From an uncultured Brachyspira sp. (GTDB taxonomy: Bacteria > Spirochaetota > Brachyspiria > Brachyspirales > Brachyspiraceae), in NCBI RefSeq assembly GCF_944388875.1, contig NZ_CALXKQ010000018.1:1-63726 (forward strand): 63,726 nucleotides of DNA. The letters are read 5' to 3'. The notes below the pieces were generated by a model. That model ran no database searches, had not been told where the DNA came from, and saw nothing but the letters and a program-made list of their open reading frames with translations. Shown one piece after another: positions 45,963 through 55,292 of the stretch. The translations under genes were made by a program, and so were the position numbers. Positions within the stretch are counted from its first letter, which is position 1; each line of letters opens with the position of its first letter.

Positions 45963-48900
45963 TTAATCTCCAAAAACACTTTTCACTATACTGTAAATTG
46001 AAGAAGCAAATCTTTTTTCCACTTTTAGAGGATTAATCAAAGTTTCAATGCCGTCATTTATCTCGCAAAACTCTATATCTCCAAATTCAATATCTTCATT
46101 AGCGTCCATTCCAAAGTACATATAGTCGAATGAGAGATGAACTGATATATTGAGGTAAGTATCTTTTAATATGTACTCGCAGAAAGTTCCTCCGTCCATA
46201 GCTTCGCCTCTTGCCATATCATACTTAGTAGCTAATGACATCAATACACCAGCCTTTATTGTTTTAGAGTCAAGAGAATGAATCTTATCTTCTTTTATGT
46301 CTTCTTCTTTAATCTCTTCATATTTGAAATCAAGCTGTTCTATAGGCTGTGATATCTCATAATCGGATAATTGAGTTTTCCATTTTGCTATAGTGTCAGA
46401 GTTTAATTCTGAAGGGTGCACTAAAGTTATTAAAGCATTTTCTTTGAGAGTGTATTCTTCTTCATCAACCGTATTGAAAGTGCCGTCTTCCATATATCTG
46501 AAACTTTCTATTAAATTGTTATTCTCATCATAAACGCCCCATATTAGTTTTAATGCAAATAGATTCATTATAGGGTTTTCAACAAATACAGTTTTGAAAT
46601 TATCATAAGTCCATTTTCTGCCGTTTAATAATACTTTCTGAAGTCTTATTTTCTGACTCTGTATTAAAGTTTTTATTTCTTTTTTAAGAGCTGTGCATTC
46701 TTTTTTGGCATTATCAGCTTCTGTTTTGTCATCTTTGCTGTTAGGAGCTGGGAGAGATTTTATTACTTTTTGTTTGTCATTATCTGTAATGGTGAGTTCA
46801 AGATCATTGTTTATCGATAATGTAAATTTTCTTTTTGCCTCTCCACCGTAGTTTAAAACTTTTTCTCCTTTTCTGTCAAATCCGAAATTAGGTATTATTC
46901 TGTCTGAAAGCTCATCGGCTGTCATATCAAGTAAGTATGCAACATTTTCCATAGTTTCTATTGCTACTTCTTTTATTTTTGCAGTAGGTGCTTTTCTTGT
47001 AAGGCTGTCTACTAATATTAATGCATAGCTTTTTCCGTTTAATGCCATACATTTTACAATAAATGCCGCCATAACAGTGCGTGAACTTTTTGCAAACTCT
47101 TTTACAAGAGGATAAACTTTATCTATTTTTAAATCATCAGAATATATTAAATAAGGGATTAAAATATTTTTCTTTGTTGCTTCATAATTAGAATCTTTCC
47201 AATGAATATATAACATTTCCAAAGCATTAGTAAATGAAGAAGTATCAAGAATTTCAGCAAGCATGTCGCAGTCTTTTAATCTTGCTGGCTCTACTAAATT
47301 CATATATTCCATAATAATATATTTAAATATTCTCGCATCAGCCAATTTTCCGTTATTGTATAAAACTTTTGTCAAATGAACATCATCTAAGAATTTTATA
47401 TTTTTTTCATAATTTGTATTGTAATAAGTATCAATAAACTCCAAAGCCTCATCAATACTTTTGAAATTATCGCCGTATTTTTTAAGATTCCAATTCTTAA
47501 TAATATTTTTTAATGCCCCTTTAAGTTCTGATGATCTTATTTTCTCTGACATCTTTTCAACATAAGGTCTTGTAATAGCTTCATTATCAGAAATAGCTTT
47601 AATACAATATCTTTTTACCTCTGCTCTCTTTGTATTTTCAAGAACTGTATAAACTAAATGATAATCATTATAATGACATTTATTATACAATGTTCTTAAT
47701 ATATCTAAGGCTGTATTTTTATTGCTTGCTATATTATCTTTTATAAACTTATCATCATTTAATATATTTACCACTTCATCAAAATAGCTTTTTAATAACT
47801 CATCTTTTACGCTATTTATAATAACATTATTATTTTCATCTATGCATCTAAGTTCTTTATATAATGTAGGAAGATATTTTCCGCCATAGTCATAATAATA
47901 ATTTGAAAAATCTCCTGCATAATCAAAATAGTATGAAATGAGAATTTCTTTTAATGTAATATTCAATTCTTTATTATTTAACAAACTATCAATAACTTCT
48001 TTTAAAGTTTTACTTCCTATAGATGCCTGCACTTCTATATATTTTCTTATTCCTAACTGAATTGGTAAATATTTAAAAATATCAAGAGCAAACTTTTTAT
48101 AGTTTTTCATTTCATCGCTGTCATAATTAAATAAAGAGTATAAATAATAAAGTTCTGTATCAAGACTAACTTCAGGAAGGCTATCCCATCTGTTGCTATA
48201 TAGATTGTATGTATTTTTTTTGTTTGTATAATAATCTATAAGCGTATAAAAGAGTTTATTTTTATCTTTATCAAATATTTCTTCTATTTTTTCTGTAGTA
48301 GTAAAAGTAGGTCTTGGATTATATCTATTAGAATTATCTTTTGTAAATTTATTAACTATAGTTTCTAATACATTTACAGATTTTTTTAAATTATTTGTGT
48401 CTATTTTATTATCATTATGTTCAAGTAAAACACCGCTAAGCACTATAAATATTCTTTTGTTTCTATCATTATTTCTATCATCATTTTTATCACTATTTAA
48501 ACTATTTCTTACCAAATTATAAATTTTATAAAAATATTCTTTATGATTCAAATATAAATCTCTTGCACCATAAATGAATTCATAATGAAAATAATTCTCA
48601 AAATGCTGTGCTATAAATGCGAAATCATTTGGATAATTTATTTCATTAAAGAATTTCTCTTTAGCTTTATAAGGATTATTATAATCTAATAATCTTAAAT
48701 ACTGTCCAAGTTCAATATTCATATCAACAATATATTCTTCATTACTATTAAGCACTTCTATAAATTTATTTTTTATAGCTTCATTTTTATCTAAAAGAGA
48801 AGCAATTACATTCAAAGTATCATAAAGATTAGGAAGAACATCAAATGATTTTATAGCTGCATTTATATATTTCTCATTGCATTCTTTATTATTTTTTATC

Positions 48901-49421
48901 ACAGAACATATTGCCATCAATGGTATTACAGCATCTCTTCCCATTTTATTGAGTATTTTTTTATTATCATTGTTATTAATAATATCAATATATTTATCTG
49001 TGTATTCTTGAAACTCTTTACTGAAGTATTTATTAAAATCTTCAAAAACTCTATATATTAAACTTTCACCATTTAAAGTTCTTGCCTGCTCTTTATATCT
49101 TTTCTCATATCCATATACAAGATATCTAAGTGACTTTTCAAAATCTCTATTGACTATATAATCAAAAATAACATATCTAGTTCCGCCTTCTCCTTGCTTA
49201 TCATTTCCGTAAAGAAGTATCTTCATAAAATGTTCATATCTTTTCTTTAATTTCTCATCTTCTATAGAAAAATAATCTTTCAAAAACTCCTCTTTATAAT
49301 GGAAATAATCATAAGGATGTCTTTTTATTTTGCTGAAATCATTTGTAGCTTCGCATTTTGCCATATCATCTTCTATAGCAGAGCCTTGATAATATATTGC
49401 AAGTTTTTCTTCTAAGTCCAT
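45963..49421 (-). CDS. Very large DUF4132 protein
   Basis: This 1152-residue cytoplasmic protein is mostly helical (HEAT-like repeats over about residues 100-850). A C-terminal region matches DUF4132: KLIWGVYDENNNLIESFRY, a TLVHPSEL segment, and the QPIEQLDFKYEE stretch. Family members in other bacteria often sit beside WGR or MoxR genes. None is present here. The start is ATG at 49421 after AAGAGGTG; the ATG at 49439 includes that SD. A TTGACA/TATACT promoter lies upstream. Function unknown. Confidence 0.8.
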   Translation of the reverse strand: MDLEEKLAIYYQGSAIEDDMAKCEATNDFSKIKRHPYDYFHYKEEFLKDYFSIEDEKLKKRYEHFMKILLYGNDKQGEGGTRYVIFDYIVNRDFEKSLRYLVYGYEKRYKEQARTLNGESLIYRVFEDFNKYFSKEFQEYTDKYIDIINNNDNKKILNKMGRDAVIPLMAICSVIKNNKECNEKYINAAIKSFDVLPNLYDTLNVIASLLDKNEAIKNKFIEVLNSNEEYIVDMNIELGQYLRLLDYNNPYKAKEKFFNEINYPNDFAFIAQHFENYFHYEFIYGARDLYLNHKEYFYKIYNLVRNSLNSDKNDDRNNDRNKRIFIVLSGVLLEHNDNKIDTNNLKKSVNVLETIVNKFTKDNSNRYNPRPTFTTTEKIEEIFDKDKNKLFYTLIDYYTNKKNTYNLYSNRWDSLPEVSLDTELYYLYSLFNYDSDEMKNYKKFALDIFKYLPIQLGIRKYIEVQASIGSKTLKEVIDSLLNNKELNITLKEILISYYFDYAGDFSNYYYDYGGKYLPTLYKELRCIDENNNVIINSVKDELLKSYFDEVVNILNDDKFIKDNIASNKNTALDILRTLYNKCHYNDYHLVYTVLENTKRAEVKRYCIKAISDNEAITRPYVEKMSEKIRSSELKGALKNIIKNWNLKKYGDNFKSIDEALEFIDTYYNTNYEKNIKFLDDVHLTKVLYNNGKLADARIFKYIIMEYMNLVEPARLKDCDMLAEILDTSSFTNALEMLYIHWKDSNYEATKKNILIPYLIYSDDLKIDKVYPLVKEFAKSSRTVMAAFIVKCMALNGKSYALILVDSLTRKAPTAKIKEVAIETMENVAYLLDMTADELSDRIIPNFGFDRKGEKVLNYGGEAKRKFTLSINNDLELTITDNDKQKVIKSLPAPNSKDDKTEADNAKKECTALKKEIKTLIQSQKIRLQKVLLNGRKWTYDNFKTVFVENPIMNLFALKLIWGVYDENNNLIESFRYMEDGTFNTVDEEEYTLKENALITLVHPSELNSDTIAKWKTQLSDYEISQPIEQLDFKYEEIKEEDIKEDKIHSLDSKTIKAGVLMSLATKYDMARGEAMDGGTFCEYILKDTYLNISVHLSFDYMYFGMDANEDIEFGDIEFCEINDGIETLINPLKVEKRFASSIYSIVKSVFGD

Positions 49422-49457
49422 AAATTCACCTCTTATCATTAATCTATATTAATGTAT

Positions 49458-49485
49458 AGTATATATATTTTTTATTTATTGTCAA
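49458..49485 (-). promoter_or_regulatory. Promoter of the DUF4132 gene
   Basis: On the minus strand TTGACA (49485-49480) is separated by 16 nt from TATACT (49463-49458), about 37 nt from the ATG. Confidence 0.65.
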
Positions 49486-49520
49486 CTTCTTTAAGTTCTA
49501 TTTACCCAACATAACCCCAT

Positions 49521-49709
49521 CGCACGCAGTATAAATGCTAAATATAATTATATTACTATACAATTTATACTATAAATAATAAGGTATTTACCGTGCGTTA
49601 AATATATTTTAAATTAAAAAATCACTTGGGCGGGTATGCTTTTTCTAAATACATAATATAGAAATTTAAATTATTATTTCAGAACAAAGTAAAAGAGTTT
49701 AGGGGCGGG
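49521..49709 (+). repeat. G-tract interspersed repeat with CGCACG/CGTGCG module
   Basis: CGCACG (49521-49526) pairs in inverse with CCGTGCGTT (49591-49599), with AGTATAAAT/ATTTATACT as a second inverted pair inside. CTTGGGCGGG (49625-49634) to AGGGGCGGG (ending 49709) is the G-tract module. It fills most of the 422-bp gap; the remainder to 49861 shows no gene. Confidence 0.75.
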
Positions 49710-49861
49710 TATTAGGATAAAATTAATTATTAAAGATAAACTAACAAATCATTTGAATTTTTTATTATTCCTAAAAGCAAAGATATACCATAGCTCTTAC
49801 AAATATACTTCCATATCTATATTAATATTTAATATTCATTTTCACTATAATTAAATTTTAT

Positions 49862-50716
49862 TTATAATTCTTCTATTTTTTCTATACTAAGCCCTGTTAA
49901 TTCGCTTATAAGATTTAAATCCATATTTTTATTTTTCATATTTCTAGCTAGAGAATATTTTTCTTGTTCTATACCTTTTTTCATTCCTTCCTCTATACCC
50001 TTTATACGCTCCTCATTAAGCATTAGAACATTAAAATAATCTCTTTCATAATTACTGTAGCCATTATATAAATCATTGCTATTAACAAATTTATTATACT
50101 CATCATACACTTCTTTCATTATAGGGTTTTTCTTTACTAATATTTCCATAGTATCCTCCAATTTATCTTTTGAATTTAAAAACTCAAACCAATCTGATAA
50201 ACCTTCATATAAATTATAAGAATTACTAAATTTTCTAAACTCTAAAAAATGAAGCTCTAAATGGTTAGTCAATATATGATTGGTTTCTAATTCTTTAATA
50301 AAATAACAGCTATGAGGTTTATCTATACCTTTTATCAAATTAAAATCCAAAATATTAATACTTATTACAGGTGTCAAATCTGAATATATATCCTTAGATT
50401 TTAAATTTGTGAAATAATTTTTAGCCCAATAGTACAAACTTCTATATATAAATGAATGGTTGCCTATTCTTTGTATTTCTATAATTATAGTTTCGCCTGA
50501 TTTAGTTTTTGCCTTAACATCTGCTATTGATTCTTTATCAAAAACATTTTCTTTTAAATTAAAAGTATTCAAAACTTCTATATATTCAAAAGGCTCTTGA
50601 TTAGCATCTATTCTCACAGAATTAATGAGATTTTTTAATATATGCTCATGTCCCATATAACGCATAAAATAATCATTAAGTACATTAAAATTTTTATTAT
50701 ATGATTTTAATTCCAT
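49862..50716 (-). CDS. Rpn family PD-(D/E)XK nuclease (copy 1)
   Basis: This 284-residue protein is of the Rpn/YhgA-type recombination-promoting nuclease family, often labelled a putative transposase. The nuclease core is visible near residues 67-83 as DVKAKTKSGETIIIEIQ (Asp, Glu and Gln of the PD-ExQ variant). The C-terminus is a Lys/Glu helix ending LSIEKIEEL. Compared with copy 2 (52997) it lacks four residues (FAKE) after MRYM. It has a perfect consensus promoter and its ATG is 6 nt after the -10, with no SD. There are no terminal inverted repeats. Confidence 0.85.
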   Translation of the reverse strand: MELKSYNKNFNVLNDYFMRYMGHEHILKNLINSVRIDANQEPFEYIEVLNTFNLKENVFDKESIADVKAKTKSGETIIIEIQRIGNHSFIYRSLYYWAKNYFTNLKSKDIYSDLTPVISINILDFNLIKGIDKPHSCYFIKELETNHILTNHLELHFLEFRKFSNSYNLYEGLSDWFEFLNSKDKLEDTMEILVKKNPIMKEVYDEYNKFVNSNDLYNGYSNYERDYFNVLMLNEERIKGIEEGMKKGIEQEKYSLARNMKNKNMDLNLISELTGLSIEKIEEL

Positions 50717-50722
50717 AAACTT

Positions 50723-50751
50723 ATTATAATGAAATATTTATACTTTGTCAA
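50723..50751 (-). promoter_or_regulatory. Perfect consensus promoter of Rpn copy 1, leaderless
   Basis: On the minus strand TTGACA (50751-50746), 17 nt, TATAAT (50728-50723), then 6 nt to the ATG at 50716. The start of transcription should be the start codon itself. Confidence 0.75.
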
Positions 50752-50757
50752 ACAATA

Positions 50758-50787
50758 TTGACACAATATACCGATATACTGTATAAT
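50758..50787 (+). promoter_or_regulatory. Promoter of the ankyrin-repeat gene 50813
   Basis: TTGACA (50758-50763) and TATAAT (50782-50787) are separated by 18 nt. It lies back-to-back with the Rpn promoter. Confidence 0.6.
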
Positions 50788-50812
50788 CAAAAAAATAATA
50801 TTAAAAAGGTTT

Positions 50813-51694
50813 ATGATGAAAGTATTAGGTATTATTATATTTATTATTAGTTCGTGCATTTCTTATGCTCAAGTAAGTGATGATTTTAAGAAATTAGCGG
50901 CAACAAATAAAAAATCAGCATTAGCACAATCAGTATATTCTGAAAATATTGATGAGTTTAAATATGTAATTGAAAACAATAAAGAATATATAACTTACTC
51001 TATAACGAATAGTAGCTATGAGTGGTATGACTATATACCTAATTTAAGCACTAATAATTTCTCTAATTTCGTAAAAGTTTTATTAGATAATGGAATGGAT
51101 ATTAACGAAAAAAATGAAGCAGGAAAAAGCCTTATACTTGATGTAAGTAAGTCCTACGATTCACATCGTAAACCTAAATTTGGTACAAGTGAAATTATAG
51201 GAGTTCCAGATAGTAAATATAAAATTGAAACACTTATGAACCTTGGAGCAAATATTAATATACAAGATAATGACGGAAATGGTATACTCCACTATATACT
51301 TTCTAGAGATAATATAGGAATAGAAGAATATGATATTTTTGAAATGCTTATAAAAAATGAAATAAATATTAATTTACAAAATAATGACGGAGATACTGCA
51401 CTTCATAAGATTTCATATAAAAAAAATAATGGGCATAGAGATATTGATATGGAAAAAAAAGTTATATCTCTTTTGATAGAAAATAAGGCAGATAAAAACA
51501 TAAAAAATAATAATGGAAAAAAAGCGTATCCAGGAGCATTTATATATAATATAAAATTAATTTTTAGTAAAATATTTAATGATATATTATACCCTATTTT
51601 TATACTTCTACTTATAATTATAGTTGCTATACCATCTTTTATATTCTATGCAATATCAGGATTTATTGAAAATATATCTGGTTTTTTCAGATAA
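50813..51694 (+). CDS. Exported ankyrin-repeat protein
   Basis: This 293-residue protein has an N-terminal signal peptide (VLGIIIFIISSCISYAQ). Ankyrin-type repeats over about residues 75-225 include LLDNGMDINEKNEAGKSLI, LGANINIQDNDGNGILH and NINLQNNDGDTALH. A C-terminal hydrophobic helix lies near 255-280. It probably sits in the inner membrane with its repeats in the periplasm, binding another protein. AAAGG precedes ATGATG. It lies in the segment bounded by the two Rpn copies. Confidence 0.8.
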   Translation: MMKVLGIIIFIISSCISYAQVSDDFKKLAATNKKSALAQSVYSENIDEFKYVIENNKEYITYSITNSSYEWYDYIPNLSTNNFSNFVKVLLDNGMDINEKNEAGKSLILDVSKSYDSHRKPKFGTSEIIGVPDSKYKIETLMNLGANINIQDNDGNGILHYILSRDNIGIEEYDIFEMLIKNEININLQNNDGDTALHKISYKKNNGHRDIDMEKKVISLLIENKADKNIKNNNGKKAYPGAFIYNIKLIFSKIFNDILYPIFILLLIIIVAIPSFIFYAISGFIENISGFFR

Positions 51695-51769
51695 TTGATT
51701 TTTATGCATCTCAAAATTATATATGCTTAAAATTTTTAAGTTTGATAACCGATGCATTTTATATATAAC

Positions 51770-51985
51770 TATCAACTTTTTTGCCGCACACACTCTATGG
51801 GCTTTGCCAAAGTTTCTTCCACAGGACGATTCGCGAAAACGCAATTATTAGAAACTTATATTAAAAATATGCCTATTAAATATAGAATATAACCTAAAAA
51901 TGCAGTTCCTTTGGTTATTTTATACCACGCCACGGGCGAACAGACGTAATAAAAGAACTAGGGGGTACGGGGCAAAGCCATGCAA
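51770..51985. repeat. Unusually G+C-rich noncoding block
   Basis: Most of the 382-bp gap 51695-52076 is this block, far richer in G+C than the flanks. It carries GGCTTTGCC (51800-51808) and the inverse GGCAAAGCC (51971-51979). A 62-codon minus-strand frame (51844-51656) crosses it but has no SD and overlaps the ankyrin gene end. It may be an old mobile or RNA element; I cannot identify it. Confidence 0.5.
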
Positions 51986-52064
51986 ATATTCTAAATTTAA
52001 AAAATTATTTTGACAAAATATAGTTGTTTAGGCATATTCTAATATTTAATTTTGAAAAAAGATA

Positions 52065-52070
52065 TATAAT
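52065..52070 (+). promoter_or_regulatory. -10 box placing the 52077 ATG at the transcription start
   Basis: TATAAT ends 6 nt before the ATG at 52077 and no SD is present. No clear -35 is visible. Confidence 0.45.
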
Positions 52071-52076
52071 AATATT

Positions 52077-52868
52077 ATGAACAAATATGCATCTCCAATA
52101 TATAAATACAAAGGAAGAGTTAATTTAATAATCTCTTTAATATCAGCTTTAATAAATTTAACAGCATTACTAAATATAAATATAATATTTAATGCCGTAT
52201 ATTTATTTAGTTTCTTTTCAGTATTTATGTTTATCAATTCCCGTACAGTTTATACTAATATTTTCAAAAATTACAAGAAAGAAATTAAAAATAAAACTCT
52301 ATTTTCTTTTATCGGTTTTGTTATATCATTAATTTTATATATATTAATTACAAAAATTGTTTTTAATAAAGCAGCAGTATTTAATTATATATACGCACTT
52401 TTTCCTATTATAAATTTTATTTCTATAATACTAGCTAATACAGTATATTTTATATTAGAAAAAATTTTTATAAATGAAGATAAACGCTTTTTTAGTATTA
52501 AATCTATTTTAAACATATTATTAATATCATTTGTCTATGCATCAGTTTTTATAGCATTGTATTTATTTTATGAATATAAATACATTATTATTTTATTAAG
52601 TATATCAAACTCTTTATTGTCATCTGCAATACTCTCAGTTTTTAATATAATGTCATCGAAGTTTATGCATCCTTGGAGCAGATTTGTATTTGTAAATGTT
52701 AGTTATATAATATCTTTGATTTTATCTTTAATAATATCTTCTATTATAATAGCGGTTTTCTTTAAATTAACAATAAAAATGTTTATTATAATTTCTATAA
52801 TAATATTATCATCATTTATAATTTCTCTTTTATTAGCACATTATATAAAAGCATATTCATATTTATAA
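52077..52868 (+). CDS. Polytopic membrane protein of unknown function
   Basis: This 263-residue inner-membrane protein has about eight hydrophobic helices, very rich in Ile, Leu and Phe. No transporter motif is recognisable, and there is no signal peptide apart from the first helix. The ATG is 6 nt after a -10 box without SD. Codons remain open in frame for 18 residues after the stop, possibly a former longer C-terminus. It lies between the two Rpn copies. Confidence 0.65.
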   Translation: MNKYASPIYKYKGRVNLIISLISALINLTALLNINIIFNAVYLFSFFSVFMFINSRTVYTNIFKNYKKEIKNKTLFSFIGFVISLILYILITKIVFNKAAVFNYIYALFPIINFISIILANTVYFILEKIFINEDKRFFSIKSILNILLISFVYASVFIALYLFYEYKYIIILLSISNSLLSSAILSVFNIMSSKFMHPWSRFVFVNVSYIISLILSLIISSIIIAVFFKLTIKMFIIISIIILSSFIISLLLAHYIKAYSYL

Positions 52869-52996
52869 AAGCTAGATTACAACATTATTAGAGCAGCATT
52901 CTATATGAGAGCGACAAATAACTAAAAAATATATTTTTCAAAATTATGATTGTTTATATAATTTTTAAATAGAACTAGAAATATAAATTTTTTATA

Positions 52997-53839
52997 TTAT
53001 AATTTTTCTATTTTTTCTACACTAAGCCCTGTTAATTCGCTTATAAGATTTAAATCCATATTTTTATTCTTCATATTTCTAGCTAGAGAATATTTTTCTT
53101 TTTCTATACCCTGTTCTATACCTTTTTTCATTCCTTCCTCTATGCCCTTTATACGCTCCTCATTAAGCATTAGAACATTAAAATAATCTCTTTCATAATT
53201 ACTATAGCCATTATATAAATCATTGCTATTAACAAATTTATTATACTCATCATATACTTCTTTCATTATAGGGTTTTTCTTTACTAATATTTCCATAGTA
53301 TCCTCCAATTTATCTTTTGAATTTAAAAACTCAAACCAATCTGATAAACCTTCATATAAATTATAAGAATTACTAAATTTTCTAAGCTCTAAAAAATGAA
53401 GCTCTAAATGGTTAGTCAATATATGATTGGTTTCTAACTCTTTAATAAAATAACAGCTATGAGGCTTATCTATGTCTTTTATCAAGTTAAAATCTAAAAT
53501 ATTAATACTTATTACAGGTGTCAAATCTGAATATATATCCTTAGATTTTAAATTTGTAAAATAATTCTTAGCCCAATAGTATAAACTTCTGTATATAAAT
53601 GAATGGTTGCCTATTCTTTGTATTTCTATAATTATAGTTTCGCCTGATTTAGTTTTAGCTTTAACATCTGCAATACTTTCTTTATCAAAAACATTTTCTT
53701 TTAAGTTAAAAGTATTCAAAACTTCTATATATTCAAAAGGCTCTTGATTAGAGTCTATTCTTACAGAATTAATTAGATTTTTTAATATATGCTCATGTCC
53801 CTCTTTTGCAAACATATAACGCATAAAATAATCATTCAA
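52997..53839 (-). CDS. Rpn family PD-(D/E)XK nuclease (copy 2, damaged 5' end)
   Basis: It is nearly identical to copy 1 from the NDYFMRYM stretch on, with the same DVKAKTKSGETIIIEIQ core, but keeps FAKE and has an extra GIEQ-like repeat (GIEQGIEKEK) near the C-terminus. The frame opens at TTG 53839 with no SD. The promoter (53878-53906) instead points to an ATG at 53870 that stops after four codons, so the first ~12 residues seem lost through frameshifts. It may be a pseudogene or translated poorly from TTG or an internal ATG. Confidence 0.7.
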   Translation of the reverse strand: MNDYFMRYMFAKEGHEHILKNLINSVRIDSNQEPFEYIEVLNTFNLKENVFDKESIADVKAKTKSGETIIIEIQRIGNHSFIYRSLYYWAKNYFTNLKSKDIYSDLTPVISINILDFNLIKDIDKPHSCYFIKELETNHILTNHLELHFLELRKFSNSYNLYEGLSDWFEFLNSKDKLEDTMEILVKKNPIMKEVYDEYNKFVNSNDLYNGYSNYERDYFNVLMLNEERIKGIEEGMKKGIEQGIEKEKYSLARNMKNKNMDLNLISELTGLSVEKIEKL

Positions 53840-53877
53840 TGTATTTGTTTAATATTTAATTTTTATACATAATATAT

Positions 53878-53906
53878 GTTATACTAAAATAAATATAAAT
53901 TGTCAA
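53878..53906 (-). promoter_or_regulatory. Promoter of Rpn copy 2
   Basis: On the minus strand TTGACA (53906-53901), 17 nt, TATAAC (53883-53878), then 7 nt to an ATG (53870) whose frame stops after four codons. Confidence 0.6.
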
Positions 53907-53926
53907 AACAGAATAATATTATTAAC

Positions 53927-55207
53927 TTAAAAATAATCAGAGAAATAAACCTGTTCTTTTGGTATGATAGATTCTAAAAAATTTATTCCTTTTATACTTG
54001 ATTCTATTCTTCCTATCTTATACAAATAAGAAGGTGTTTTATAACTCATAAGCATTGTTGTAAGAGTTTGAATATTCATCTTTATAATATATCTGTCTTT
54101 TCCATTTCTTTTATATTCTTTATTTAATCTTTTGCATACAATATTTCTGTTTTCCTCCCAATAAATCAAAAAACTTCCATTATTCCATTTAGCCATATTA
54201 TCTTTTACTATTAAATTAATTTTTTTATTTTTCGGCTTTCTTAAAAAAGGATAATTATTTATGAATGCTTTAACATCAGTAATTCTAGCCATTATATAAG
54301 GTCTTATAGTTTCTTTTATTTCACTATCTTCAAGTAAAAATGCCATAGGTTCATTGGTATAATTATAACCATGCACCTTATCAACCATAGAAAAATGAGC
54401 TGATATATAATTCCAAAGCCCAAGCCTAGCTTCAAAATTAAGATAAACCATTTCCTTTATATGAAAAATATCATTTTCTATAACATAAACTAAAAAACCT
54501 TTAGCCTCATCTTTTTCATCATAATATATTGCCACTATCGTATCATCTACATCCCATCTCCAATACTCCTCCCATTCTAAATCACCTCGAATCAAAGCAC
54601 CATGTCTAATATAAGAAAATTTATTGTAAAGCTCTATCAAATCTTCGCTGTCAAAAGCAACACGCTCTACCCTTCCGCTATTAGTTATAGTTTTCGGAAG
54701 CTGTGTATCCTTAATCTCAAAACTCATCTTATCCGAAATAATCTCCCAACCCTTTCTTCTATAAAAAGGTATAGAATAAGGATATAATACTGATATAGTC
54801 TGTCCTTCCTTCTTCATGTTCTCAATGCTTTTTATCATCAAGTCATTCATAAGACCCAAATTAGAATATTCAGGATATGTAGCAACCCCCGTAACACCAG
54901 CCATCTTATATATAACACCATGTATATTCATCTTCATAGGATATACCGCTATTTGTGAAGCTAATTTTTCTCCGTCAAACCATCCTAATACTTTAGCTTT
55001 GCTAAGTACTGCAGATTTAGCCTGTTTTATCTCATCAGCCTCATACCCTAAATTTATAAGTTCATTATTGCTTACTTGAAATGCATATCTCAAAAGGTTA
55101 TTAAAATCATCCAAATCTTCTAATGTTAAATATCTTATTCTGAATTTATTTTTCTTTTTCTTTATTATATTTTCTTTTGAATCTTCTTTTTTATTATGAT
55201 TGCTCAT
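53927..55207 (-). CDS. Eis-like GNAT N-acetyltransferase
   Basis: This 426-residue acetyl-CoA-dependent transferase is of the Eis type, with two GNAT halves and a sterol-carrier-like C-terminal domain. The first GNAT core reads AGVTGVATYPEYSNLGLM near residues 103-120, followed by SVLYPYSIPFYRRKGWE near 138-154, both typical of Eis. A Lys-rich tail precedes it at the N-terminus. AGGT lies before the ATG. Known Eis proteins acetylate aminoglycosides or proteins; the substrate here is open. It is 85 nt downstream of the nuclease gene. Confidence 0.88.
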   Translation of the reverse strand: MSNHNKKEDSKENIIKKKKNKFRIRYLTLEDLDDFNNLLRYAFQVSNNELINLGYEADEIKQAKSAVLSKAKVLGWFDGEKLASQIAVYPMKMNIHGVIYKMAGVTGVATYPEYSNLGLMNDLMIKSIENMKKEGQTISVLYPYSIPFYRRKGWEIISDKMSFEIKDTQLPKTITNSGRVERVAFDSEDLIELYNKFSYIRHGALIRGDLEWEEYWRWDVDDTIVAIYYDEKDEAKGFLVYVIENDIFHIKEMVYLNFEARLGLWNYISAHFSMVDKVHGYNYTNEPMAFLLEDSEIKETIRPYIMARITDVKAFINNYPFLRKPKNKKINLIVKDNMAKWNNGSFLIYWEENRNIVCKRLNKEYKRNGKDRYIIKMNIQTLTTMLMSYKTPSYLYKIGRIESSIKGINFLESIIPKEQVYFSDYF

Positions 55208-55292
55208 AAAATTACCTATATTTCTGATACTTTATATAATAATGTAGAAATAATATACTAAAAATATTAATAATTGTCAATTTAGCAAATTA

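Noticed and set aside
51656-51844. 62-codon minus-strand gene
   Set aside because: It has no Shine-Dalgarno, overlaps the ankyrin gene end and lies mostly in the G+C-rich noncoding block.
49862-53839. Composite transposon formed by the two Rpn copies
   Set aside because: No terminal inverted repeats or target duplications are visible, and Rpn proteins are nucleases rather than DDE transposases.
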